Shown piece after piece: positions 50,926-60,791 of a stretch of 64,000 bases of DNA. A program made the position numbers and the translations under genes. Origin of the DNA: DSBN01 sp041686355 (GTDB lineage Bacteria > Spirochaetota > Spirochaetia > DSM-16054 > Sediminispirochaetaceae); assembly GCA_041686355.1 (NCBI GenBank), contig JAWLDZ010000007.1, forward strand, positions 1 to 64,000, given 5' to 3'. Positions within the stretch are counted from its first letter, which is position 1. Every line of letters starts with the position of its first letter. The notes below the pieces were generated by a model. It was not told the origin of the DNA. It saw nothing but the letters and a program-made list of their open reading frames with translations, and ran no database searches.

Positions 50926-53062
50926 TTTCGCGCACCTCCATAATGTACTCAGGAGTCACCGGTATCTGCTTCACATCTCCATTAATTGCCATTTGCACTG
51001 CATCGGCAAAAGCGGCTGCAGCTCCGTCAAATACCAGTTCACCGGCGCCTTTGGCTCCAAACGGACCGTATTGATACGGGTTATCCACCAGGGCGCTCTT
51101 GATTTTTGGAAAATCCATAGTAGTGGGAATAGTGTAATCGGCCATGGTTTTCTGCTGAAAACGCCCCTCTTTTGCTTCCAGTTTCTCAAGGCTGCCGTAA
51201 CCAAGGGCCTGGATAATCCCGCCGTCTACCTGTCCCTCTACCACTTTCTCATCAATTGCGACTCCAACGTCATGAACCGCCCAAATACCTTTAGTAATTA
51301 CTTCATAGGTAAGGGGATCAACTTCCACTTCTATCACATTCACTCCCCATCCGTAGGAGGGGTAGGCATCTCCCTGAAGCTTTTCCTGATCCCAAGGGAC
51401 CAATCCCTCCGGAGGCTCATACTGCTGCTGCACCTCAACTATATCACTCTCTTCCCAGCGGTCTTTCAGTTTCTTAGCTGCCTCTTGTACCAGGTAACCA
51501 ACTACGGCGATCGAACGACTGGCGCAGGTGGGCCCTGAATCCGGAACTAGATCGGTATTCGGATCGTTGTAGATTACCGAATCCACCGGTAATTCCAGTA
51601 CCATGGCGGCTATCTTGCGAAAGGTGGTCTGCAGTCCCTGGCCCATCTCCACATTCGAAACCAGTAGATCTACCAGCCCATCGGCCCGCTTGCGCATTTT
51701 AACCACTCCCTTAATAATTTCCTGTTCACCGTTTCCGGTAAAACCGCTGCCGTGGTTAAACAGAGAAATACCGACTCCCTTCCAAGAACCCGGGGTATAC
51801 TCTTTGAGTTTCTTACTGTAGCCGGACATTCCATCAATCCGCTGAATCATTTCCGGCAGCTTTACCTCTTCGTGGATCCGGCCGTTTGTTACGGTCACAT
51901 CCCCCTGCTTCAGCAGATACTGTTGTTTTAGTTTCAGCTCATCTACTTTGATAGCGCGAGCAAGATGGCTCATATGCGCCTCCATGGCAAACAGCCCCTG
52001 GGGGGCACCAAAACCACGATAGGCATCGGAGGGCACGTTGTTGGTTGCAAAAGCCCGTCCACGTATCTTTACATTCGGGATATTATACACACTGTTCACG
52101 GAAAAAATTGCCCGCTGCAGCACTACCATAGAACAGCTTTCATACGCGCCGGCATCAATCCGTACATCTATATCCATTCCAAGAATATTACCGTCCTCAT
52201 CAAGGGCAGTCTTAAAGCGGGTCACACTGGGATGGCGCTTGGGAGTGAAGCTAATATCTTCAACCCGGTCAAAGAAAAGTCCGATCGGCCTGCCGATCTT
52301 GCGGGCGGCAACAGCAAGGGGAGTAGAAATTACATCCGGATAATGCTCTTTTCCGCCAAATGCGCCCCCGGTCACGGCCTGCTGCACCCTGATTTGATCT
52401 TCAGGCACTCCCATTGTAGCTGAGACGGCATGACGTACATAAAAGGGACACTGCCCAGAGAAAAATATGCCAAGTTTGCCGTCATCTTCGGTCCGGGCAA
52501 CCACGCCCTGGGGCTCCATGTAAATATGCTCCTGATAGCCGGTCTGGATAGTATCTTCAATAACCCGGGCAGCCTTGGCAAAAGCGGCATCGGGATCACC
52601 CTTCTGCAGACGGTAATCGGCGTAGGTATTATCGTCTCCGTGAATAGGACCGCCCTTTAGAGCCTCTGCCTCTTCGATCGAAAAAACCGGGGTAAGATCC
52701 TCATACTCTACCTTTACCTCGTCCCGCAGACGGTTAAGTTCTTTGCGGTCGGGACCGACCAAAAGACCGATAGTCTCACCGATAAATCGCACATGCTCAT
52801 CGGCAAATACCGGCCAGTCGTCCTTGATCATTTCGATACGGTTTCTGCCGCCGGACGGAATGTCCTTGGCATCGATGTAGTAATAGCCCTTCGGCAGCGC
52901 CGGCACGCTCACACTCTTAATAATTGCTCGTGCACGGGAGGACCGAACGATCTTCCCGTAGAGGAGCCCATCAAACGGAATATCACTAATATAGCGTGCA
53001 GCTCCACCGGTTTTAATTCCGGCATCCACCCGCTTGATTGAAGTGCTTATCTTCTTATTCAT
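50912..53062 (-). CDS. Molybdenum hydroxylase large subunit (selenium-dependent xanthine dehydrogenase group)
   Basis: About 716 residues. Mo-cofactor regions AVTGGAFGGKEHY and AYRGFGAPQ and the catalytic glutamate in FGAKGAGELVF are visible. With YgeY, SsnA and YgfK genes alongside, it fits the group whose relatives carry a labile selenium at molybdenum and act on xanthine, hypoxanthine or urate-related purines. That selenium use is an inference from neighbours only. ATG 53062 is preferred (GAGGGG just ahead). It is separated from ygeY by 130 bases holding a strong hairpin. Confidence 0.9.
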   Translation of the reverse strand: MNKKISTSIKRVDAGIKTGGAARYISDIPFDGLLYGKIVRSSRARAIIKSVSVPALPKGYYYIDAKDIPSGGRNRIEMIKDDWPVFADEHVRFIGETIGLLVGPDRKELNRLRDEVKVEYEDLTPVFSIEEAEALKGGPIHGDDNTYADYRLQKGDPDAAFAKAARVIEDTIQTGYQEHIYMEPQGVVARTEDDGKLGIFFSGQCPFYVRHAVSATMGVPEDQIRVQQAVTGGAFGGKEHYPDVISTPLAVAARKIGRPIGLFFDRVEDISFTPKRHPSVTRFKTALDEDGNILGMDIDVRIDAGAYESCSMVVLQRAIFSVNSVYNIPNVKIRGRAFATNNVPSDAYRGFGAPQGLFAMEAHMSHLARAIKVDELKLKQQYLLKQGDVTVTNGRIHEEVKLPEMIQRIDGMSGYSKKLKEYTPGSWKGVGISLFNHGSGFTGNGEQEIIKGVVKMRKRADGLVDLLVSNVEMGQGLQTTFRKIAAMVLELPVDSVIYNDPNTDLVPDSGPTCASRSIAVVGYLVQEAAKKLKDRWEESDIVEVQQQYEPPEGLVPWDQEKLQGDAYPSYGWGVNVIEVEVDPLTYEVITKGIWAVHDVGVAIDEKVVEGQVDGGIIQALGYGSLEKLEAKEGRFQQKTMADYTIPTTMDFPKIKSALVDNPYQYGPFGAKGAGELVFDGAAAAFADAVQMAINGDVKQIPVTPEYIMEVRENGNS

Positions 53063-53114
53063 ATCCCCTCTTCCTTGCAAAAGTTCTCTTTTAAAAGACC
53101 ACTTCTTAAAAGAT

Positions 53115-53161
53115 CATAAAAGGACAGGGAGAACCGATGTTGTCGGTTCTTCTTCCTGTCC
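53115..53161 (-). terminator. Strong hairpin inside the operon, between ygeY and the molybdenum hydroxylase genes
   Basis: Arms GGACAGG...AGAACCGA and TCGGTTCT...CCTGTCC (53122-53137, 53143-53161) form a long, slightly bulged stem; on the minus strand it is followed by TTTTA. It could end part of the transcripts from the ygfK promoter, act as an attenuator, or protect a processed end. Confidence 0.6.
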
Positions 53162-53194
53162 CATAGCTTACTGCTTAACTCAAATATAACAAAT

Positions 53195-54415
53195 TTACTG
53201 CTTACCCTCCAGTGTAAAGGGAAGCATTGCATAAAAGGCACTACAGATTTCCAGATCATCAACCCGGTTTACTTCATTCGGTGCATGGGCCTGGTTCTCG
53301 TCACCAGGACCGAAACCAATAGCCGGAATCTTATGCCGTCCGGTAGTAGCAACCGCATTAGTAGAGAAGGTCCATTTATCGACTACCGGGTCTTTCTCGA
53401 ACAGGGCCTTGTAGGCTTTCACACCCTTCTGTACAATCTCGTGATCTTCGGGAATCTTCCAGGTCGGAAAATAGAGTTCCTGAGAATAATCAAGGTTCTT
53501 CCAACCGCGCTCTTCGTACATCGGCATTTCGACGGACACCGCATCCTTATCCTCACCGATGGCCTTGCTCATGTACTCTTTTACCTGGTTGATAGCCAAT
53601 TCTTTGTCCTCGCCCCAAGTCAGTCGGCGGTCGAGATACAGCATGGCCTGGTCGGGAACTGCACACTGACTGGGTCCCTTTACATCGATCTGGGAGACTA
53701 CAATGGTCCCCTTCCCGAGAAAGTTGTCTTCATCCGGCTGCAGATCTTCGTTCAACTGTTCCATTGCCAGCGCAGCCCGCGCAGCTTTGTAGGCTGCACT
53801 CTGACCCCGCTCGGGAGCCGAACCGTGGGAAGAGACGCCCTTCAGGCGAGCGATCATTTCCATCCGACCCCGGTGTCCCCGGTAAATCCGGCAGGTGGTC
53901 GGTTCGGTGGATACAAAAAAGTCGGGCTTGAGGTTCTCTTCTTCGATCAGGTACTTCCAGCACATGCCGTCGCAGTCTTCTTCAAGTACGGTGAAGGTGA
54001 AGTATACGCTGTACTCTCCATCATAGCCGAGATCTTTCAGTATTCGGCCGGCGGTTACCATGGAGGCGGCCCCGCCCTTCTGATCACTGGAGCCGCGGCC
54101 GTGAACAAGCCCGTCCTTGATTTCACCGGAAAAGGGATCAAAACTCCACTGTGAGGGGTCGCCCACCTCCACAGTATCAATATGTGCGTCAAACGCGATG
54201 GACTTAGGACCGTTACCGACTCGGCCGACTACACTGCCAAGACCGTCGATACGCACTTCGTCAAAACCTGCCTCTTCGCACATCTCGACAATTTTACGGC
54301 ACACCGCTTCTTCCTCACCATCGTAGGATCTAATTTTTACCATTTCGGACAGTGTTTTTGCCGTGTAATCACGATACTCTTTGGCCTTTGCCAGTATTTC
54401 ATCTTTAATTGCCAT
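53195..54415 (-). CDS. ygeY: YgeY family M20 metallohydrolase
   Basis: A 406-residue dizinc hydrolase of the M20 (ArgE/DapE) family. Metal ligands: AFDAHIDTV (His), GRGSSDQKGG (Asp), VLEEDCDG (Glu pair), FVSTEPTTC (Glu) and the C-terminal AHAPNE (His). It matches the YgeY branch described as linked to selenium/molybdenum hydroxylase clusters. It probably cleaves an amide or carbamoyl group from an intermediate of purine ring breakdown. AAGGAG precedes ATG; 49 bases follow ssnA. Confidence 0.93.
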   Translation of the reverse strand: MAIKDEILAKAKEYRDYTAKTLSEMVKIRSYDGEEEAVCRKIVEMCEEAGFDEVRIDGLGSVVGRVGNGPKSIAFDAHIDTVEVGDPSQWSFDPFSGEIKDGLVHGRGSSDQKGGAASMVTAGRILKDLGYDGEYSVYFTFTVLEEDCDGMCWKYLIEEENLKPDFFVSTEPTTCRIYRGHRGRMEMIARLKGVSSHGSAPERGQSAAYKAARAALAMEQLNEDLQPDEDNFLGKGTIVVSQIDVKGPSQCAVPDQAMLYLDRRLTWGEDKELAINQVKEYMSKAIGEDKDAVSVEMPMYEERGWKNLDYSQELYFPTWKIPEDHEIVQKGVKAYKALFEKDPVVDKWTFSTNAVATTGRHKIPAIGFGPGDENQAHAPNEVNRVDDLEICSAFYAMLPFTLEGKQ

Positions 54416-54464
54416 TTTATAAACTCCTTAAATAAATTCTTTTAATTTTTCCGTACATACTGCC

Positions 54465-55796
54465 CTACTCCGGCAGCTTGTTTATGTTTTCCCACAATTT
54501 CTTGGCCGCCCTGCGGCTTTCAGCAAAGATTTTCTCCATATTGAAGGGGAATTGTCGATCCTCGTATACTATTTGTCCGTCAATAATTACCGTGCGAACG
54601 TCGGTAGATGCCATTCCAAAGGCCATATGCCCGTCAATATTATCTCCGGTAAGCGGGGTCGGTGCCTGATAATCGGAGATCACTATATCCGCCTTATACC
54701 CCTCTTCAAGTCGGCCAAACTGCTGCCCGAAGTTACGGTTCAGCAGCTCGTTCCCATTGGCCAGACGTTTTAAAAAAGCATCCGAATAGAGACTTCCATG
54801 GGCATCCTGATGTTTGAAAAAGGCAAACTTGAACTCTTCAAACATATTTGCACCGATACCATCAGTACCGATGGCAACATTCTTGTAGTTCGGCAGCTGG
54901 TGGTTATAACCAACCCCGTTATTCATATTGCTCTTCGGGTTGTGGACAAGAAAACTATCGGCTCTGTTTATCATCTCTACATCCGCTTCGGAGAGATGTA
55001 CACCGTGAACAAAAATCGACTTCTCGTTCAACAAGCCGAACTCGGACAGCCGTGCCATGATATCCTTATTAAAATGCAGATGGGAGTAACTGGCATCGTA
55101 TTTGCCCTCTGCCACATGTACATGGAAACCGCGTCCAGTGCTTTCAACCACCTCGGCGATCGCCTTCAGGCCTTCCTGGGGGATGGTAAATGGGGCATGA
55201 CCGCCAATGGCAGCTTCAACCAAGTGTCTTTTGCCGCTCTGCTTCTCCTGCTGTGCCTGTTCGGCAAACTCACGGTTCTCGTCAATACCGGCATACATTC
55301 CATCCATACCGTTGCGGTCGCTTACCTCGTAGCAGGTCATGCCGCGCAAACCGGTCTCGGTAAAACTCTTCTTTACGGTGTTTAAGCTTCCCTTAATGTA
55401 GTTGGGGCTCGCGTGGTGGTCGATAACCGCCGTGGTACCTGATTTGATCGCCTCGATCGAGTTAATAATCGATGAATAATACAGGGTCTCTTCATCAAGG
55501 CCCCGATCCAGTTTCCACCACAGGTTCCTCAGTACCGACACAAAATCGGGAGTGGGACCCACGTTGGCCATTATACCCCGAGCCAGCCCGGAATAGTAGT
55601 GATGGTGGCTGCAGACCAGCCCCGGAAAGACCAACTTTCCGGAGGCATCTATCTCTTTATCGATTTTTCCAGCATATTTTCCGGCAGCACCCTTTCCAAT
55701 TTCTACGATTGTGCTGTCGTCAATAACTATATCTATCTCCTCCCAGACTTTAGGAGGATCGAACTGCAGTGCAGTTGCATTCTTTATCGCTATCAT
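54465..55796 (-). CDS. ssnA: SsnA family aminohydrolase
   Basis: A 443-residue amidohydrolase. Metal ligands in CSHHHYYSGLARG, FHVHVAEGKYD, HGVHLSEAD and GTDGIGANMFEE are intact, and the strand CYEVSDRNGMDGMYAGI and NMNNGVGYNHQLP fit the SsnA branch. E. coli ssnA lies in the same yge/ygf region. Its chemistry is not proven; hydrolysis of a purine-derived ring or imidazole is inferred. AGGAAAG precedes ATG; it starts 14 bases after the ygfK stop. Confidence 0.94.
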   Translation of the reverse strand: MIAIKNATALQFDPPKVWEEIDIVIDDSTIVEIGKGAAGKYAGKIDKEIDASGKLVFPGLVCSHHHYYSGLARGIMANVGPTPDFVSVLRNLWWKLDRGLDEETLYYSSIINSIEAIKSGTTAVIDHHASPNYIKGSLNTVKKSFTETGLRGMTCYEVSDRNGMDGMYAGIDENREFAEQAQQEKQSGKRHLVEAAIGGHAPFTIPQEGLKAIAEVVESTGRGFHVHVAEGKYDASYSHLHFNKDIMARLSEFGLLNEKSIFVHGVHLSEADVEMINRADSFLVHNPKSNMNNGVGYNHQLPNYKNVAIGTDGIGANMFEEFKFAFFKHQDAHGSLYSDAFLKRLANGNELLNRNFGQQFGRLEEGYKADIVISDYQAPTPLTGDNIDGHMAFGMASTDVRTVIIDGQIVYEDRQFPFNMEKIFAESRRAAKKLWENINKLPE

Positions 55797-55810
55797 ACTT
55801 TCCTCTTCCT

Positions 55811-58800
55811 TTATACTTGAACTTCACCCAATAGATAGGCGTGTTTCCGTACTACAGTTTCGATAAGTGCCGCCACCCGCGGATCGAGAGTACCCTCCGG
55901 TACTGTGCCGTTTCCATCGACCGGAAGCTCCTGGACAGCATCATTAATTCTTACAAAAACGGTTTCCCCGGAGAGCAGAAATCCAGGATTCTCGGATGAA
56001 TCAAAATCCTGCTTCAGGTTAAACACGGTGAACTTATCCTTATAGGGCTTACCCTCCCACGGACAGAAAGAGGCACAGTTGCCGCATTCGTTACATAGGG
56101 CATCTATATGAATAATCTGATGGTCTTGACCAAAGCCCGCTTCAGTCGGCACCGCCACTACCATATTGGCGCGATTCGGGCAAACCTCCACGCACTTGTT
56201 GCAGACATAAGAACACTGCAGACAACGCATTGCCTCGTTCTGGGCAAATAGATCATCAGAACTGGAAGATAGGATATTCTCCGTCCGGATAATCGCGCCC
56301 TTGCGCGGCAGGACTTCATTTCGAATCTCTTCGGACTTAAACTGGGGCACCCTATTAGCTCGATTCCAATTGACATCCTCTTTAAGGGTAACCGCATCGG
56401 CTACCCGGCGTCCGGCGGCTATACACTGTACTACCGTCGAAGGTCCGCTCTGCGCATCCCCTCCGAGGTACACATTCTCCGCACCGGTTTCTAGAGTATC
56501 CTCATTCACCTTGGGCCAACCGTCACTTCCCATAGGAATGCCGAAGGCCGCTAAGGCCTCGGTATCGACCTTTTCACCGATTGCAGTAATCAGATTATCG
56601 GCTTTCACGGTTTCAGTACGTTCGGTGGCAACCGGTCGGGCGCGACCACTGGAGTCCGGCTCGCCTAATTCCATTACCCGTACAGTCAAGGTCCCGTCGG
56701 CAGCCAGGGACTCAGGGTTACGGAGAAACTTGAAGACCACCCCGTCCTTAACTGCATTTTCATACTCTTCCATATCGGCGGGCATCTGTTCAAACGCACG
56801 GCGGTACAATACGGTTACCGTATCTACCCCGTCTATCTTAGTAGCAGCGCGGGCGCTGTCCATAGCGGTGTTTCCGCCACCAACCACCACCACATGCTTC
56901 CCAAGCTTAACAGCTTCCGGAGTGTTACGGTAATCCCACAGAAAATCGAGGGATTTAAGAACTCGCTCATCGCCCCCGTCGAGCTTCATAGGATTGTCCT
57001 TTTCAGCCCCGATTCCGAGGAAAATATAGGCAAAACCCTGGGAGCGCAGTTCATCACGGGTCATTTTCGGATTGGCAGCAAACTGAAACTCAACTCCGTG
57101 GGCTTTTATAAACTCAATATCCCTTTCGATTGCCTCGACGGGCAGCCGGAAATGGGGAATCACATTGCGGACTACACCGCCGGCATTCTGATGCTTCTCG
57201 AATACGGTAACATCAAATCCTTCCCGGGCCATGAAATAGGCAGCAGACAGTCCGGCAGGGCCCGCACCAATGACAGCCGCCTTTCCCTGGCGCTTCTTCT
57301 CCGGTGCGGACCATTTATCGATATATTTTTGCCAGCCGTTTTCAGCGGCAATTCGTTTCATTTCGCGGATTTTAACTGAACCTTCATAGTCGAGACGGGT
57401 ACAGTTGTACATACACTGATGATCACAAATGTAACCGGTGATGTTTGGTAGTGCATTTCGTTCATATATAACATCCAGGGCCTCAGCATAACGCCCCTTT
57501 CCGGCTAAACGGATGTACTCGGGTACATCCTGGTTAATCGGACAGGCTGTGCGACAGGGTGCCACATAGCAGTCAAACAACGGCAGAGGCTCACCGGTGG
57601 AAATACGGTCGGTACCACGAAAATCCTTACGGCTGTAGTCGGCCTGCAGAGCCTCGCGGGCCATCGTCTTAACCTTCTCCACATCAACACTGGTTTTATT
57701 CCAGCCGTCGGAGGTTTCGGTTTTCAGAGCCATCTCTTTCAAGCGTAAGTACCCACCCGGTTTGAGCAGGTCGGTTGCAACAGTGATAGGCTTGATTCCG
57801 GCCGAAAAGATTTCATCCACATTAAGAGCGGTTGCACCACCAGCATAAGAAATCGGAAGCTGTCCCTTAAACTCCTCGGACAGCTTGGCGGCCAGATTAA
57901 TGGTAAGCGGATACAGGGCACGGCCGGACATATACATGTCATCCCCGGGCAGTTGGCCTTGATCGTTTATTGATCCTAGGGTGTTGGAGAGTTTGGCTCC
58001 GAAGATCTTTCCGTTGTCCTCAGCCAGCTTCATAAGGCGCTGTACCATTCCAACCGCAACATCGTACTTAAGATCATGATCGAAGGATTCACGACTCAAA
58101 TGCAGATATGTATATCCAAGCCCATCCAAAATCTCACGTACTCGGTCGTACCCGAGCAGGGTGGGGTTCATTTTAAGGTAGGTATCAATTTTCTTTTCTG
58201 TTAATAGATAGGTACAAATAGCTTCCTGTTCGTCCGGAGGACAGCCGTGCATAGTAGACAGGGTGACCGATGGAGAAATCTGTGCCGGTATGCGATCGGC
58301 AAGACCAACCAGAGCGCCTAAACGCTCTTCGAGTCCGGTACCCTTCAGAAAGCCTCCGGCAACCCCACTCTTGTCTCCAGCCTGGGCTGCATTTATCAGC
58401 TCATTCAACTCCTGTTTATACTGGGTAAAGAGGGGATGTTCTGAGGCATCAATCATTGAACTGATAAAGTAGTCCATCTTGGGAGTCTTGATACCTTCCA
58501 GGTCGTACCCCACACTCATGTTAAAGATAAAAGAACGCTGATCGGCGCTCAATCCCAGCTCAAACACCTCCTCAAGCAAATGTAAAATGAACCAAGCCTT
58601 GATGTACTCATCATAAGCCTTCTCTAAACTGAATTCAGTTGACCATTCGGTATTGTAACCCTCATCCCGTGCATCGATACAGGGTTTATCGATCTCAAGA
58701 CTGTCGAGCTTCTGTACCGTCTTGAGCTCCATAAAACGCCCGCCCGCCACATAACTGGCAACAATATTCTGTGCCATCTGGGTGTGAGGACCGGCGGCCG

Positions 58801-58969
58801 GACCCATTGGGGTATCACACTGATCGTTGAAAGCAGTGATTCGCTTGTCATTCTGCTTCCTAAAAAAATGGATGGAAGGAATGCTGAATACCGACCGTTG
58901 GGCTGCGTATTCCTGAAAAATCCTGCGGATGAGTTCCTTAAAAGGAAGGGGTCTCATTATATCGCCCAT
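55811..58969 (-). CDS. ygfK: YgfK family iron-sulfur flavoprotein oxidoreductase
   Basis: About 1052 residues, matching E. coli YgfK in size. Order: an N-terminal barrel domain resembling dihydropyrimidine/dihydroorotate dehydrogenase (about 1-430); a GltD-like part with cysteines CYVAPCRTACP and later ICDHQCMYNC; FAD site VIGAGPAGLSAAYFMAREG; NAD(P)H site VVVGGGNTAMD; and a C-terminal ferredoxin with CLQCSYVCNKCVEVCP and CNECGNCASFCP. It resembles dihydropyrimidine dehydrogenase in layout, so reduction of a purine or urate ring by NAD(P)H is a sensible guess. ATG 58969 has AGGAG six bases ahead. First gene of the operon. Confidence 0.94.
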   Translation of the reverse strand: MGDIMRPLPFKELIRRIFQEYAAQRSVFSIPSIHFFRKQNDKRITAFNDQCDTPMGPAAGPHTQMAQNIVASYVAGGRFMELKTVQKLDSLEIDKPCIDARDEGYNTEWSTEFSLEKAYDEYIKAWFILHLLEEVFELGLSADQRSFIFNMSVGYDLEGIKTPKMDYFISSMIDASEHPLFTQYKQELNELINAAQAGDKSGVAGGFLKGTGLEERLGALVGLADRIPAQISPSVTLSTMHGCPPDEQEAICTYLLTEKKIDTYLKMNPTLLGYDRVREILDGLGYTYLHLSRESFDHDLKYDVAVGMVQRLMKLAEDNGKIFGAKLSNTLGSINDQGQLPGDDMYMSGRALYPLTINLAAKLSEEFKGQLPISYAGGATALNVDEIFSAGIKPITVATDLLKPGGYLRLKEMALKTETSDGWNKTSVDVEKVKTMAREALQADYSRKDFRGTDRISTGEPLPLFDCYVAPCRTACPINQDVPEYIRLAGKGRYAEALDVIYERNALPNITGYICDHQCMYNCTRLDYEGSVKIREMKRIAAENGWQKYIDKWSAPEKKRQGKAAVIGAGPAGLSAAYFMAREGFDVTVFEKHQNAGGVVRNVIPHFRLPVEAIERDIEFIKAHGVEFQFAANPKMTRDELRSQGFAYIFLGIGAEKDNPMKLDGGDERVLKSLDFLWDYRNTPEAVKLGKHVVVVGGGNTAMDSARAATKIDGVDTVTVLYRRAFEQMPADMEEYENAVKDGVVFKFLRNPESLAADGTLTVRVMELGEPDSSGRARPVATERTETVKADNLITAIGEKVDTEALAAFGIPMGSDGWPKVNEDTLETGAENVYLGGDAQSGPSTVVQCIAAGRRVADAVTLKEDVNWNRANRVPQFKSEEIRNEVLPRKGAIIRTENILSSSSDDLFAQNEAMRCLQCSYVCNKCVEVCPNRANMVVAVPTEAGFGQDHQIIHIDALCNECGNCASFCPWEGKPYKDKFTVFNLKQDFDSSENPGFLLSGETVFVRINDAVQELPVDGNGTVPEGTLDPRVAALIETVVRKHAYLLGEVQV

Positions 58970-59027
58970 ATAAACTCCTCTAAACAAAATGGTAAAAAAT
59001 TAGACTCTGTGCGGGTACTTTTGAACT

Positions 59028-59080
59028 ATTGTACCTCGATTAAAAGTGTTGTCAATAAAAAACTGCAACAATTCGCAACA
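59028..59080 (-). promoter_or_regulatory. Promoter of the ygfK operon with upstream direct-repeat operator
   Basis: Minus strand TTGACA (59050-59055), 16-base spacer, TACAAT (59028-59033). The operator GCAACA-attc-GCAACA (59065-59080, period 10) lies just upstream of the -35, centred near -51. A further TGTTGT (59047-59052) faces it across the -35. On the plus strand a TTGACT at 59099 with TATAAA at 59120 may drive the divergent PLP enzyme gene. Confidence 0.7.
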
Positions 59081-59217
59081 TTTTTCAACCCTTTTGGGTT
59101 GACTGTCACCACCTTATATTATAAAAATTAGAAGGCTTTATAAAAAAGAACAGATTTAATGCAAAAGCCGTTATCCGGCAGGACCGGAAATAAATACATA
59201 TATGAGAGGGATTTTAC

Positions 59218-60684
59218 ATGATCGATCTTACCATGCACGAAGATGTGAAAAAGAAAAATGTTCAGCAATGCCGGGCACAAAATATTATTTACCCGACCTT
59301 TGCACAGATGAAAGATCCTTCCCTCATCCCAGACAGCATTCAGCAGAAGCTCCGCAACGTGGGACTGTGGGACATCAATTCACTCAACCTTTTCCGGATT
59401 ACCTGGAAAAACGAACCTACCCACCACGGCGGCACCTATAAGGGCGTGAACTACATTGAACTGCCCCGTGAGATCACCGGCAGCAAGGCCCGTATTCTGG
59501 CCCTGGTCGGAAAATGGTTTCCCACCGGAGCTCACAAGGTAGGGGCTACCTACGGCTGTCTGGCCCCGGCCCTGACCACCGGTAACTTCGACTCCACCCG
59601 CCAGAAAGCCGTCTGGCCGTCCACCGGTAACTACTGCCGCGGCGGTGCGTACAATTCGGACCTGCTGGCCTGTGATTCGATCGCCATTCTGCCCGAAGAG
59701 ATGAGTGAAGAGCGGTTCAACTGGCTCAAGAAGGTGGCCGGAGAGGTTATCGCCACTCCCGGATGCGAGAGCAACGTAAAAGAGATCTTTGACAAGTGTA
59801 ACGAACTAAACGCCGAGCGCGGCGACGATATTGTAATCTTCAACCAGTTTGACCAGTTCGGAAATTACCTGTGGCACTATGAAGTAACCGCCGAGGCGAT
59901 TGAAGAGATGATCAAAAAAGAGGTTCCCAACGCCGAGAACTTCAAGGGCTATCTGACTACCACCGGATCCGGCGGTACTCTGGCAGCCGGAGATTACCTG
60001 AAGCAGAAATACCCCCACCTGAAGCTGGCCGCCGGAGAGGCGCTGCAGTGCCCCACTCTGTTGGACAACGGCTTCGGAGGACACCGCATCGAGGGAATCG
60101 GGGACAAGCATGTGCCCTGGATTCACAATGTGCGGAACACCGACATGGTGATTGCGGTTGACGATAACGATGCGATGAATGTGATGCGCCTGTTTAACGA
60201 GCCCGCCGGTCAGGAGTACCTGAAAAAGCAGGGAGTTTCCCAGGAGTTTATCGACAACGCAGACCTGCTGGGTATCTCGGGTATTGCAAATGTAATTGGC
60301 GCAATTAAGATGGCCAAGTACTACGAGATGGATGAGGATGATGTGATTGTGACTGTCCTGACCGACTCGATGGAGATGTACGGGTCCCGGGTGACCGAAA
60401 TGCGCAAGAACCACGGCGAGTTTACCGCCACCGATGCGGCAAAGGTACACTTCCAGGCCCTTGAGAAGCAGGGCACCGACAACCTGCTTGAGCTGCGCTA
60501 CGAGGACCGCAAGCGGATCCACAACCTGAAGTACTACACCTGGATTGAGCAGCAGGGCAAAGAGCTCGAGGAGCTGAACGCCCAGTGGTATGACAAGGAG
60601 TACTGGACGAATATCCAGAAGCAAACTGGAGAGATTGATAAATTGATAGAGCAGTTCAACCGTGAAGTCGGTCTGCTGGATTAG
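59218..60684 (+). CDS. Fold-type II PLP enzyme, TrpB/cysteine-synthase-like, unassigned
   Basis: A 488-residue PLP-dependent enzyme. The probable PLP lysine is K107 in FPTGAHKVGATYG, recalling the TGAHK motif of tryptophan synthase beta chains, and a glycine-rich phosphate loop TTGSGGTLAAGDY lies near 250. The C-terminal 80 residues are a charged helical addition. In E. coli the corresponding yge cluster carries the fold-type II enzyme YgeX (2,3-diaminopropionate ammonia-lyase); this protein may fill an equivalent place, though its sequence is clearly distinct. GAGAGGG precedes ATG. Divergent from ygfK and followed by a terminator. Confidence 0.8.
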   Translation: MIDLTMHEDVKKKNVQQCRAQNIIYPTFAQMKDPSLIPDSIQQKLRNVGLWDINSLNLFRITWKNEPTHHGGTYKGVNYIELPREITGSKARILALVGKWFPTGAHKVGATYGCLAPALTTGNFDSTRQKAVWPSTGNYCRGGAYNSDLLACDSIAILPEEMSEERFNWLKKVAGEVIATPGCESNVKEIFDKCNELNAERGDDIVIFNQFDQFGNYLWHYEVTAEAIEEMIKKEVPNAENFKGYLTTTGSGGTLAAGDYLKQKYPHLKLAAGEALQCPTLLDNGFGGHRIEGIGDKHVPWIHNVRNTDMVIAVDDNDAMNVMRLFNEPAGQEYLKKQGVSQEFIDNADLLGISGIANVIGAIKMAKYYEMDEDDVIVTVLTDSMEMYGSRVTEMRKNHGEFTATDAAKVHFQALEKQGTDNLLELRYEDRKRIHNLKYYTWIEQQGKELEELNAQWYDKEYWTNIQKQTGEIDKLIEQFNREVGLLD

Positions 60685-60692
60685 ATAACAAG

Positions 60693-60718
60693 GGCCGGCG
60701 CTTCGCCGGCCTTTTTTT
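60693..60718 (+). terminator. Intrinsic terminator after the first PLP enzyme gene
   Basis: Eight-base GC stem GGCCGGCG/CGCCGGCC with loop CTT, then seven T residues. It lies nine bases after the stop. Confidence 0.93.
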
Positions 60719-60791
60719 GGCGTCTACGTGTAATACCGATGCTGTGATACCGGCGTTTAGAATGAAAACAATGACCAAAGGGGGAGTAACA

